From: Thermoflexales bacterium
Lineage (GTDB): Bacteria; Chloroflexota; Anaerolineae; Fen-1058
DNA: 18,490 nt
Reading direction: 5' to 3'
NCBI GenBank assembly: GCA_017882055.1
Contig: JADGQE010000014.1
Coordinates: 1-18,490 of the forward strand
In this document: positions 1 through 6,621 of the stretch, one piece after another
How the letters are laid out: each line of letters begins with the position of its first letter
How positions within the stretch are numbered: the first letter of the stretch is position 1
Translations under genes and position numbers: made by a program
Notes under the pieces: model-generated
The model's input: the letters and a program-made list of their open reading frames with translations, nothing else
What the model was told of the DNA's origin: nothing
Databases searched by the model: none

Positions 1-28
1 CGTGGTGTTCGACAGTCATCTTGACTCC

Positions 29-63
29 ATTCCTCATTTCTGATTTTTGATTTCTGACACTGG
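29..63. repeat. Heptad-periodic intergenic repeat (left edge)
   Basis: Five consecutive 7-nt units lie in phase. Three of them (ATTTCTG at 36 and 50, ATTTTTG at 43) are nearly identical, flanked by ATTCCTC at 29 and ACACTGG at 57. It lies downstream of the minus-strand membrane-protein gene that ends at 114. It has the same 7-nt period as the elements at 1445, 3223, 5520, 6552, 7551, 12662 and 14173. No clear inverted half is visible within the units themselves, although a separate hairpin follows at 64-96. Confidence 0.6.
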
Positions 64-96
64 CACCGCACTGCCGTTTGGTATGCAGTGCAGGTG
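64..96. repeat. Stem-loop downstream of membrane-protein gene
   Basis: The arms CACC-GCACTGC (64-74) and GCAGTGC-GGTG (85-91, 93-96) pair with a single bulged A at 92 and a 10-nt loop. The hairpin begins about 18 nt past the stop codon of the minus-strand gene at 114-665. No T-run follows it on that strand, so it is not a classical intrinsic terminator. It could protect the 3' end of the transcript. Confidence 0.5.
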
Positions 97-113
97 TTTT
101 GGATTGACGATAC

Positions 114-665
114 TCACAATTTCGGCTTCCGGGCATTGCTTGAGTTGGCTAGTTCGAAAAGTGCGCCCATCAGCGATCCGAAAGCCAACCCGATCATTAG
201 TCCAGTGGCTAAAGCTGTCAGAACGTTTGACGCTTGCACTAGACTGATAACTACCATGATAATCGTTGCGCCAATTGCTCCCACGCCGGCGCCTCTGATT
301 GCGCCGCGAGTAGCGGTACCGATCGTTGCTCCCCAGAGCGCGCCCCATGCGGCGTTCATGATGATTCGAGCGAATGAGAGGTCGCGGCCTTCGTCTAAAA
401 GCGGCAAGAGAATTGACCCCAGGATCATTCCGATCATCGCTCCGATGAGCGTGCCGCGGGTCCGTTTCTCGCTTAATTCAAAGGCCCAACTGCCCAGCAT
501 GGCGCCTGCCATCGCCGCTACGGCTGTGGCAACCAATACGCCGGGTGGGGTCAAAAGCACTCCGCGGCTGGCGTTCAATACGACACCCGCCATGGTTCCA
601 CCAAAGACAAAGGCCATCCTGCGAATTCTGCGGTTCGCGCTGCTTCCATCTTGTCGCGAGTTCAC
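114..665 (-). CDS. Gly/Ala-rich integral membrane protein, unknown function
   Basis: The 183-residue product is mostly hydrophobic. About six membrane-spanning stretches can be seen near residues 17-32, 43-62, 71-90, 100-118, 120-143 and 148-171, separated by short polar loops with Arg/Lys. Many GxxxG and GxxxA spacings (for example around GALWGATIG and GAGVGAIGA) resemble glycine-zipper packing, but I do not recognise a named family. The start chosen is GTG at 665, whose last two bases overlap the TGA of the upstream acetyltransferase gene, so the two genes are translationally coupled. AGAAGG lies upstream as a possible ribosome site. An in-frame ATG at 617 is an alternative start. The reading frame continues upstream to 848, but that extension is antisense-like shadow sequence inside the acetyltransferase gene. 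Last gene of the minus-strand sugar operon. Confidence 0.6.
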   Translation of the reverse strand: MNSRQDGSSANRRIRRMAFVFGGTMAGVVLNASRGVLLTPPGVLVATAVAAMAGAMLGSWAFELSEKRTRGTLIGAMIGMILGSILLPLLDEGRDLSFARIIMNAAWGALWGATIGTATRGAIRGAGVGAIGATIIMVVISLVQASNVLTALATGLMIGLAFGSLMGALFELANSSNARKPKL

Positions 666-1441
666 GATCTTGAATCCTTCTGTGCTGCCATGCCTTCGTA
701 AAACGGAACGTGCTTTTTGAAGCCCAGCTTTTCGTAGACGCGGATGGCCGATTGGTTCTCGCGGGCCACGCTCAACCCGATCGTCGTGATCCCCCGATCG
801 ATCAACGTGGCGCACACCGCACTGGTGGTGATGGTCGCGTAGCCGCAACCGCGCTGATCGGGTTGTGTCATGACATTGCCCAGCGCAGCGATATGCTCAT
901 TATCCGATACCACGTGTGTTCCTGCAACGGCGATCAAATGCCCGGCTTGTTTGATCCCGTAAAATACGCCGGCCGCTACTTCCGATGGCTGAAACGCGTC
1001 GCCGCCGCCGAAAGTGTATAAGGTTTGCAGCGCCGGCACATCCTTCACCGTTAGCCGCACTGCCGCTCCGCCGATCGGTTTGAACGCTTCAGCATCAAGT
1101 GCCATCTTCCACATCGGGCAGGGTGTGACAGTCCGATAGTATTTCTCGACGATGGGCAGGTGTTCGTCGCGCACGCTCAAATTGATTGATGGAACGTGAA
1201 TCGATTGCGCTAACAGTGCTTCGATGCCGCGCCCGTCGCCCATCGCAAACCAGATTGGCGGCTCGAAGCCTGTATACAACATCGTCAATGCGATTAATTC
1301 GCCCTCATCCTCGACGCCATGCCATTCGGTTAACTTGTAAAGGTCCGGCTCCAGGTCGCCCAGCGCGTAATCCGCCCAGTATCGATCGGTTTCGAGAAAT
1401 GCACGGATGCGATTAGGATCGGTCAATAAGCGAACGCGCAT
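662..1441 (-). CDS. GNAT family N-acetyltransferase
   Basis: This 259-residue protein has the acetyl-CoA-binding GNAT signature in its C-terminal half. There is a beta-strand ending in NVMTQPDQ, then the pyrophosphate-binding loop QRGCGYA (about residues 196-201), and then the motif NQSAIRVYEKLGF (about 229-241), which is the classical motif B. The N-terminal about 130 residues form a separate, less conserved domain, as in two-domain GNAT proteins. The substrate cannot be told from sequence. ATG at 1441 was chosen because the longer frame up to 1504 reads through a heptad repeat and gives an unnatural N terminus. No strong Shine-Dalgarno is visible, because the repeat occupies the upstream region. 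The stop overlaps the GTG of the downstream membrane-protein gene. Confidence 0.8.
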   Translation of the reverse strand: MRVRLLTDPNRIRAFLETDRYWADYALGDLEPDLYKLTEWHGVEDEGELIALTMLYTGFEPPIWFAMGDGRGIEALLAQSIHVPSINLSVRDEHLPIVEKYYRTVTPCPMWKMALDAEAFKPIGGAAVRLTVKDVPALQTLYTFGGGDAFQPSEVAAGVFYGIKQAGHLIAVAGTHVVSDNEHIAALGNVMTQPDQRGCGYATITTSAVCATLIDRGITTIGLSVARENQSAIRVYEKLGFKKHVPFYEGMAAQKDSRS

Positions 1442-1444
1442 AAA

Positions 1445-1507
1445 GAAACGTATTGCGTGTTGCGTATTGCCTGCTGCGTTCCAACCGGAATACGCAATAC
1501 GCAATAC
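1445..1507. repeat. Heptad-periodic inverted repeat between GNAT and PfkB genes
   Basis: Nine 7-nt units run in phase through the whole gap. The first half has ATTGCGT (1452), GTTGCGT (1459), ATTGCCT (1466) and GCTGCGT (1473). The second half has GGAATAC (1487), GCAATAC (1494) and GCAATAC (1501), the reverse complement of the first-half word in the GTATTGC phase. The element can fold into a long imperfect hairpin with its turn near 1480-1486. It shares the word CGGAATACGCA with the elements at 7551 and 12662. Confidence 0.8.
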
Positions 1508-1510
1508 GAA

Positions 1511-2488
1511 TTACTTTACTGCCACGCCATTCGTCAAACGATCAATCGCAACGGGATCGTCGAAGTGCTGGCGGAAACGCTCGATAAATTCGGGCAGCGT
1601 GTAGTAGTGACCCATCGGCCCGTCGCACTCCAGCACATACGTCGCCGCGAGACTGGCGATGCGGCCCGCCGATTCCCAGCCGAGACCGAGCGCCAAACCC
1701 TTGAGCAGTCCGGAGCGATAAGCGTCACCCACACCGATCGGATCGACTTCGCGCAGCGGCGGCACCGGCGGCACATGATATAGTCCCTCGCGCGTATGAA
1801 TCCGCGAACCGCGTTCGCCCATCGTGACGACCAGGTTATTAGCCTGTTCCAGAATGTCGGCTTCATGCCAGCCGGTGCGATTGCGGATCATTTCAAATTC
1901 GTATTCGTTGACGATCAGGATGTAACTGCCGACGATGCCTTCACGCAGTTCGTCATCCGTCAGGCGTACGATTTGCCAACTCACATCGTAAAGATACGGA
2001 ATGCCCAACTCGCGGCATTCGCGCACGTACAGTTTCATCGCGGCGGGATCATTCGGCGAAATCACGGCCAGATCGATCGGCTTCACTTTGAGATCATGGA
2101 AAGACAATTCGCTGGCATGCGCCATGGCGCCGTTGTAGAAACTGGCAATCTGGTTGTGCGCCTTATCGATGTTACAGAAGAACGAAGCCGTAAAGCAATC
2201 GTCATATTGCCGTACCGCCGACGTGTCCACGCCGTGCGCTTCAAGCCACGCGCGATATTCACCGAAGTCCTGTCCGGCAGTGCCCATCAAGATCGGCCGT
2301 TCGCCGAGCAGGGCCAGGCTGTAGGCGATGTTACTGCCTACGCCGCCGCGCCGTTTAACCATCGTATCAACCAGGAAACTCAAGTTGATCGAGTCGCTGA
2401 CTTTTTCCGGCAGTACATGCTCTTTGAAATAGCCCGGAAAGGACATGATGTAATCGTAAGCAATTGAGCCGGTGACGACAATATTCAT
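1511..2488 (-). CDS. PfkB family carbohydrate/nucleoside kinase
   Basis: The 325-residue length is typical of ribokinase/adenosine-kinase-like PfkB enzymes, which phosphorylate a sugar or nucleoside with ATP in the cytosol. Visible motifs are the N-terminal strand MNIVVTGSIAYDYI with the substrate-binding Asp, the glycine pair GGVGSNIA (48-55), and the PfkB signature DPIGVGDAYRSG (249-260), where D255 is the catalytic base and GVG forms the anion hole. Similar proteins are often annotated as adenosine kinase-like, but the substrate is not determined by what can be seen. ATG at 2488 was chosen because homology to the family begins there. A longer frame to 2632 lies inside the glycosyltransferase gene. 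The gene starts 28 nt after the GT2 stop and so is probably co-transcribed with it. It may supply phosphorylated sugars to the pathway (inference). Confidence 0.88.
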   Translation of the reverse strand: MNIVVTGSIAYDYIMSFPGYFKEHVLPEKVSDSINLSFLVDTMVKRRGGVGSNIAYSLALLGERPILMGTAGQDFGEYRAWLEAHGVDTSAVRQYDDCFTASFFCNIDKAHNQIASFYNGAMAHASELSFHDLKVKPIDLAVISPNDPAAMKLYVRECRELGIPYLYDVSWQIVRLTDDELREGIVGSYILIVNEYEFEMIRNRTGWHEADILEQANNLVVTMGERGSRIHTREGLYHVPPVPPLREVDPIGVGDAYRSGLLKGLALGLGWESAGRIASLAATYVLECDGPMGHYYTLPEFIERFRQHFDDPVAIDRLTNGVAVK

Positions 2489-2516
2489 AGTTTTCCCGCT
2501 TATGGGCGTGAAGCTC

Positions 2517-3212
2517 TCAAGGCGTGAGGCGCTCACGCAAAATGATGGCCAGCGCGTGCAGGCCGTCGGTCCAGCGAATTTTCTTGCCTTCCGCAATCGT
2601 GCGCGGCTGATACGACACCGGCACTTCGGCAATGGGATGTTTGTGCTTCAATAGCTTGCACGGCAGCTCAAAGTCCAGATCGAACGCCGTGCCTTTCAGT
2701 TGGAGCGATTGAAATACCTCGCGTTTGACCATTTTGGTGGCAACGGCGACATCACTTAACCGGCCGCCGAACAGCCGGTTAGTCAGCGCGGTCAACAGGC
2801 GCACGCCCCAGTAGTTCTGCGCGTATTTGTAAATGTGCCGCCCGCCTGCCGTGCGCGATCCAAACACGGCTGCGACGCCGGTGGCATCGACTCTGGCCGT
2901 AAACAACGCTAATTCGGCCGGATCGTATTCGAAGTCTGCATCCTGGATCACGCCGTAATCGCCCGTCGCTTCACGGAAACCTGTCCGCACTGAAGCGCCT
3001 TTGCCCAGATTGCGCGGATGATAGATCACGCGCACATCCGGATAATTCAGATTCTGCAGAATCTCGCGCGTTCCATCGGTGGAGCAGTTATCGACGACGA
3101 CGATCTCTTTTAGCCAGCCCTTGCTGAGCGCGGCCGCGCGGACTTTCTCCAGCACGGGCCGCACGCTCGCTTTTTCATTGTACACACACATGACGATGGA
3201 CAGTTTCGGCAA
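2517..3212 (-). CDS. Glycosyltransferase family 2 (polyprenyl-phosphate mannosyltransferase-like)
   Basis: This 231-residue GT-A fold enzyme resembles dolichyl/polyprenyl-phosphate sugar transferases. The nucleotide-binding strand LSIVMCVYNE (4-13) is followed by the VVVDNCSTDGT segment (38-48; most relatives have VDDGSTDGT), the RNLGKGASVRTG loop (67-78) and the metal-binding motif DADFEYDP (91-98). There is no C-terminal membrane segment, so it is a soluble catalytic domain acting at the inner membrane face. It probably transfers an activated sugar from the nearby nucleotide-sugar genes to a lipid carrier or glycan (inference). The start is TTG at 3212: no ATG precedes the first beta-strand, and AGGG sits about 8 nt upstream. 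The first internal ATG, in IVMCVYNE, would remove the strand. Confidence 0.87.
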   Translation of the reverse strand: MPKLSIVMCVYNEKASVRPVLEKVRAAALSKGWLKEIVVVDNCSTDGTREILQNLNYPDVRVIYHPRNLGKGASVRTGFREATGDYGVIQDADFEYDPAELALFTARVDATGVAAVFGSRTAGGRHIYKYAQNYWGVRLLTALTNRLFGGRLSDVAVATKMVKREVFQSLQLKGTAFDLDFELPCKLLKHKHPIAEVPVSYQPRTIAEGKKIRWTDGLHALAIILRERLTP

Positions 3213-3222
3213 AGGAAAACCC

Positions 3223-3299
3223 TGATGAGTAATTAGTGATGAGTAATGCGTAACGTTGACAACTGTTCACGCAGTACGCATTACGCATTACTTCTCATT
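3223..3299. repeat. Heptad-periodic inverted repeat between rfbH and GT2
   Basis: Eleven 7-nt units run in phase. The left half includes TGATGAG (3223), TAATTAG (3230), TGATGAG (3237) and TAATGCG (3244). The right half includes CAGTACG (3272), CATTACG (3279) and CATTACT (3286), inverse to the left words. The turn is near 3258-3271. The rfbH stop codon (3281-3283) lies inside the right arm, so the last rfbH residues (MRSNA) are encoded by the element. It fills the rfbH-GT2 gap. Confidence 0.82.
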
Positions 3300-4636
3300 G
3301 AACCAAAGAACTTGTCAAACGTATTCAGCACGTGTTCGATCTGCGGCGCGTCCAGACCCGGGTAAACGCCGATAAAGAATGTCCGGCGCAGGACGATGTC
3401 CGAATTGGCCAGATCGCCGGCCACGCGGCAATCGATCTGCCGATAACCCGGCTGGCTCAGAATGTTGCCGGCAAACAAGAAGCGTGTTTCGATGCGGTGC
3501 GCTTCGAGATATTTGGTCAACGTCGTGCGAGTGAACTTCGCCGCAGGCTTGACCGTGATCGGGAATGCGAACCACGACGGCTCCGATCGCGGCGACCATG
3601 TCGGCAATTGCAGCACGTCTGCGTAGCGCTTGAGATGCTCGTACAACAGGTGAAAATGCTGTTTGCGCTTCTCGATAAACATTGGCAGTTTATCCAGCTG
3701 CGCCACGCCGATGGCCGCTTGCAGATCGGTGGACTTCAAATTGTAGCCGATCTCTGTGAATAGATAACGATGATCGTAAGGCTCGTCGCTGCCGTCGATC
3801 TTCCAGTCGAAGCGGTGGCCGCATTTGCCATCCGGTGGATTGTCGTAGCCGCAGAAACAATCGCGGCCCCAGTCGCGCAGCACGCGCGCCAGACGCGCCA
3901 GCCGGCGGCTGTTGGTGTAGACGGCGCCGCCTTCACCCAGCGTGATATGATGCGCCGGATAAAAGCTCAAGGTGCCCAGATGTCCGAAGGTGCCGCACAT
4001 CTTGCCGTCATAGGTGCTGCCCAACGCATCGCAGGTATCTTCGATTACGAATAGATCGTGCCGCTTCGCAAACTCGACCACCTTATCCATCTCGACCGGA
4101 TTGCCCAGCGTATGCGGCACGAACACGGCGCGCACTTTGGGTGAATAGGCGGCTTCGAGTTGTTCGACGTCGATATTGTAGTTGCCGAGTTGGCAATCTA
4201 CCAGCACCGGCACCAGCCGATTCTGAATGATCGGCGCGAGCGTGGTCGGGAACGTGACGGCGGGCGTGATGACTTCGTCGCCCGGCATTAAACGATTGTG
4301 CAATTGCCTGGCACACAGGGTCGAAATGGCGACGAGGTTCGCCGATGATCCGGAGTTGACGGGGATCACTTCGCGTGCGCCCAGAAACGCGCCCAGTTTC
4401 CGCTCGAACTCGCGCCCGAAGCGGCCGTGCGTCAGCCGGAACTCCAACACCGCGTCGACGCCATTGATCAATTCGTTTTCGTCGAAGACGCGTCCGGCAT
4501 AGTGCACCAGCGATTCGCCCGGCGTGAAAGGTTTTGCGGCGTGTGCCAGCCGATAGTATTCGGCCACTTTGGCCAGAATCTCTTCCCGCAGCGCCGCAGC
4601 TTTTTGAGTTTGCCGATCTTCTGATTCGTTACTCAT
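3281..4636 (-). CDS. rfbH: CDP-4-keto-6-deoxy-D-glucose-3-dehydrase (E1), RfbH/DdhC type
   Basis: This 451-residue DegT/DnrJ-fold protein carries the hallmarks of E1, the PMP-dependent [2Fe-2S] enzyme that removes the C3 hydroxyl of CDP-4-keto-6-deoxyglucose in 3,6-dideoxyhexose synthesis. The active-site lysine of the aminotransferase family is replaced by histidine in FYPAHHITLGEGG (H229, equivalent to H220 of the Yersinia enzyme). The four cluster cysteines are present as C202, C260, C262 and C272. Spacing is C-x57-C-x1-C-x9-C, against x7 for the last gap in the described enzyme, so a two-residue insertion lies in the cluster loop. The phosphate-binding SGSSANL (95-101) is intact. ATG at 4636 overlaps the upstream SDR stop by 8 nt, indicating tight coupling. 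The last residues come from a repeat element. The electron-donating E3 reductase is not encoded nearby. Confidence 0.92.
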   Translation of the reverse strand: MSNESEDRQTQKAAALREEILAKVAEYYRLAHAAKPFTPGESLVHYAGRVFDENELINGVDAVLEFRLTHGRFGREFERKLGAFLGAREVIPVNSGSSANLVAISTLCARQLHNRLMPGDEVITPAVTFPTTLAPIIQNRLVPVLVDCQLGNYNIDVEQLEAAYSPKVRAVFVPHTLGNPVEMDKVVEFAKRHDLFVIEDTCDALGSTYDGKMCGTFGHLGTLSFYPAHHITLGEGGAVYTNSRRLARLARVLRDWGRDCFCGYDNPPDGKCGHRFDWKIDGSDEPYDHRYLFTEIGYNLKSTDLQAAIGVAQLDKLPMFIEKRKQHFHLLYEHLKRYADVLQLPTWSPRSEPSWFAFPITVKPAAKFTRTTLTKYLEAHRIETRFLFAGNILSQPGYRQIDCRVAGDLANSDIVLRRTFFIGVYPGLDAPQIEHVLNTFDKFFGSMRSNA

Positions 4637-5525
4637 TCATCATTGACTCGATGGTCTTGTGCAGTCCCGCCTCAAGCGAAATCTGCGCTCGCCAACCTAA
4701 CACCGCCGCAGTCGCATCTGCATCGGCTCTTTGTATTTCAGCTTCGCCCGGTCGATCGGGCAGAGCGCCGATCAGCGGCCGCCCGCCTCGCCCGACCAGA
4801 TCGTAAATCAGTTCGACTACTTCGCGCACACTCGAGGTTGAGCCAGATCCAATTTCGATCGTCTCGATATCGAATCGATTGGCCTTGCCCACGGCGATCA
4901 GGGCGTCGATCACGTCGTCGATATAAATCCAATCGCGCTGCTGCCGGCCCGACGTCGTCGGAAAATCGCGACCGGCCAGCGCGGCTTCAATCGCGGATGG
5001 AATCAAGGCCTGGGGCGTCTGGCCTGGCCCGTAAACTTGAAACGGCATCGCGCCGACAACGGGCCAGCCTTGTGTCCGTCGATACATCTGGCAGAATTGC
5101 CACGCGGCGGCTTTCGATGCTGCGTAGACATTTAACGCCTCGATCTCGCCGGGTGTCCGCAAGACGATGACACGCGCGCGACCTTTGATCGCCCGCAGTA
5201 AATGAATCGTTCCATACACGTTCGTACGGATGGCTTTGTCGGGCGGGAGGAACGGATCGGTCACGCCCGCGGCTGCAAGATGAAAGACAAAGGCCGGATC
5301 GATCAGGTCGATCGCGCGGGCTACTGCCCCGGCGGTGCGCAGATCGACTTTGTGTACATCAACCTTGCGAAGGGTTGACGCTTCGATACCGATAATTTCA
5401 TAAACCCTTCGCAAGGATTCTGTCGGTGGAACGAGCGCGCTCACCTTCTCGCCCGCCTGTACCAATCGGCGAGTGAGATGCGAGCCAATAAAGCCCGTTG
5501 CGCCAGTGACTAGATAATGCATCAT
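4629..5525 (-). CDS. NAD(P)-dependent extended SDR; candidate CDP-sugar 4-reductase/epimerase
   Basis: This 298-residue extended short-chain dehydrogenase has the Rossmann motif TGATGFIGSHL (7-17), the HLAAAG segment (82-87) and the catalytic YxxxK as Y134-AAS-K138, plus a C-terminal sugar-nucleotide-binding part with RDWIYIDDVIDAL. Its position between the rfbG-like gene and rfbH suggests it reduces the C4 keto group of the CDP-3,6-dideoxy sugar (abequose/paratose-synthase role), but this is inferred from context and an epimerase role is possible. ATG at 5525 was chosen because AGGA lies 7 nt upstream. A second ATG follows immediately at 5522. Oddly, residues about 37-55 are encoded by a 54-bp palindrome (5363-5416), making the segment between the cofactor domain and the DLR strand longer than in most relatives. 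It overlaps the rfbH start by 8 nt. Confidence 0.8.
   Translation of the reverse strand: MMHYLVTGATGFIGSHLTRRLVQAGEKVSALVPPTESLRRVYEIIGIEASTLRKVDVHKVDLRTAGAVARAIDLIDPAFVFHLAAAGVTDPFLPPDKAIRTNVYGTIHLLRAIKGRARVIVLRTPGEIEALNVYAASKAAAWQFCQMYRRTQGWPVVGAMPFQVYGPGQTPQALIPSAIEAALAGRDFPTTSGRQQRDWIYIDDVIDALIAVGKANRFDIETIEIGSGSTSSVREVVELIYDLVGRGGRPLIGALPDRPGEAEIQRADADATAAVLGWRAQISLEAGLHKTIESMMNE
5363..5416. repeat. 54-bp palindromic element inside SDR coding sequence
   Basis: Perfect 14-nt inverted arms, CCTTGCGAAGGGTT (5363-5376) and its complement (5403-5416), enclose a 26-nt loop. The element is 54 bp, a multiple of three, and stays open in the SDR reading frame. Its arm is nearly identical to the arm of the intergenic palindrome at 12042-12095, while the loops differ, so the two belong to one dispersed family. 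Confidence 0.85.
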
Positions 5526-5568
5526 GCACAATTCCTAAAGCATACTGAGGCACTAGGCATTGTGCATT
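5520..5568. repeat. Heptad-periodic hairpin at the rfbG/SDR junction
   Basis: Arms at 5524-5537 and 5554-5567 pair over 14 nt with one mismatch and a 16-nt loop. Read on the minus strand, units such as AATGCAC, AATGCCT and AGTGCCT follow in a 7-nt phase. One arm encodes the last four residues of the rfbG-like gene (MHNA) and its stop. The other arm contains the AGGA ribosome site and the first ATG of the SDR gene, so the hairpin would mask the SDR start unless ribosomes translate into it. Confidence 0.72.
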
Positions 5569-6539
5569 AAGAACGCTTTGTACCACGTCAGCGTTTTGCG
5601 CAGACCGGCCTCGACCGAATATTGCGCCTGCCAGCCCAACACGCGATGCGCTTTCTCGCTGGATAGATACTGTTTACCGATTTCGTGGCTGGCCTCGTTC
5701 AAGACGATCGGTTCGAGTTCAGGATGATCTGAAATGGCGATGATGGCCCGGGCCATGCCCAACACGGATTGGGGATCATCCATGCCAAAGTTGAAGGCCT
5801 GCCCGTGCAGTGCTTGATCGCCCAGCTGTTCGGCCAGGCGCAGATAACCGTCGATGATGTCATCCACGTACAAGTAATCGCGCAGCGGCGTTCCATCGCT
5901 GCGAATGATCGGCGGCTGACCTTGCAGCACGCTGCGCAGCGTGCCCGGCACAATGCGATCCCAGTTCAAATCGCCGCCGCCGTAAATGTTGCCACAGCGC
6001 GTAATGGCCGCCGGCAGATGATAGGTGCAAGCATAGGCCTGCGCGATCAAATCGGCGCACGTTTTGGAAACATCATAAGGATGGCGGCCTTGCAATGGGG
6101 CCTCTTCGGTGTAAGGCAACTGATCTTGATCGCCATACGCTTTGTCAGAAGAAGCGACGACGATGCGCTTCACGGTAGAGGCACGACGACAGGCTTCTAA
6201 CAGAAGCCATGTGCCGCGAATGTTCGTCTCGAAGGTGCCGACCGGCGCGCGATTAGCCAGTCGCACCAGTGGTTGTGCGGCCAGATGGAAGACCACTTCG
6301 ATTTCGTATTCGTTGAGTACGCGTTCCAGCAGTGGCGCGTCGGTGATGTCGCCATCGATGCCGACGATGCGTTGAGCCGCGCCCGACAACATCAGGTTCG
6401 ATGACGGCACGTGATCGCGGATCAATCCGATAACGTCTGCACCGGCGTCGAGCAGCGCCAGCGTCAACCACGATCCGACGATGCCGGTGCAGCCGGTGAC
6501 AAAGACCTTACGATTTTTCCAGAACTGTTTTCCAGACAA
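5553..6539 (-). CDS. rfbG: CDP-glucose 4,6-dehydratase-like SDR (RfbG type)
   Basis: This 328-residue NAD-dependent extended SDR is expected to convert CDP-glucose to CDP-4-keto-6-deoxyglucose. Seen directly are the Rossmann motif TGCTGIVGSW (15-24; W24 is typical of the CDP-glucose dehydratases), FHLAAQPLVR (84-93), the dehydratase catalytic patch SSDKAYG (130-136) and YDVSK (Y155, K159). The C terminus RVLGWQAQYSVEAGLRKTLTWYK is a usual ending for the family. Assignment to CDP-glucose rather than GDP-mannose rests on the cytidylyltransferase gene next door. The start is TTG at 6539: no ATG exists before residue 50, and AAGAGG lies 5 nt upstream. The last four residues are supplied by the repeat at 5520-5568. 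It is separated from rfbF by an 81-nt gap filled by another heptad element. Confidence 0.85.
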   Translation of the reverse strand: MSGKQFWKNRKVFVTGCTGIVGSWLTLALLDAGADVIGLIRDHVPSSNLMLSGAAQRIVGIDGDITDAPLLERVLNEYEIEVVFHLAAQPLVRLANRAPVGTFETNIRGTWLLLEACRRASTVKRIVVASSDKAYGDQDQLPYTEEAPLQGRHPYDVSKTCADLIAQAYACTYHLPAAITRCGNIYGGGDLNWDRIVPGTLRSVLQGQPPIIRSDGTPLRDYLYVDDIIDGYLRLAEQLGDQALHGQAFNFGMDDPQSVLGMARAIIAISDHPELEPIVLNEASHEIGKQYLSSEKAHRVLGWQAQYSVEAGLRKTLTWYKAFLMHNA

Positions 6540-6551
6540 GCCAACCTCTTA

Positions 6552-6621
6552 CACAAGGATGAAGGCGGAAGGCTGAAACACAAACGGATTCTTCATCCTT
6601 CATCCCTCATCCTTCCGCCTT
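6552..6621. repeat. Heptad-periodic inverted repeat between rfbF and rfbG
   Basis: Ten 7-nt units lie in phase, for example ATGAAGG (6559), CGGAAGG (6566), CATCCTT (6594), CATCCCT (6601), CATCCTT (6608) and CCGCCTT (6615). The halves are inverted: the 11-nt arms at 6562-6572 and 6611-6621 pair perfectly. It occupies nearly the whole rfbF-rfbG gap, ending at the rfbF stop codon. Confidence 0.82.

Noticed and set aside
88..720. 210-codon plus-strand frame opposite the membrane protein
   Set aside because: It is Pro/Ala/Ile-rich antisense of the Gly/Ala-rich membrane gene. The minus-strand frame is better because of the GTGA coupling to the GNAT gene and the ordered hydrophobic segments.
1445..3299. 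CRISPR array interpretation of the short repeats
   Set aside because: Units are 7 nt with no spacers, words differ between loci, and arms are inverted. No cas genes occur other than a stand-alone Cas4-like pair.
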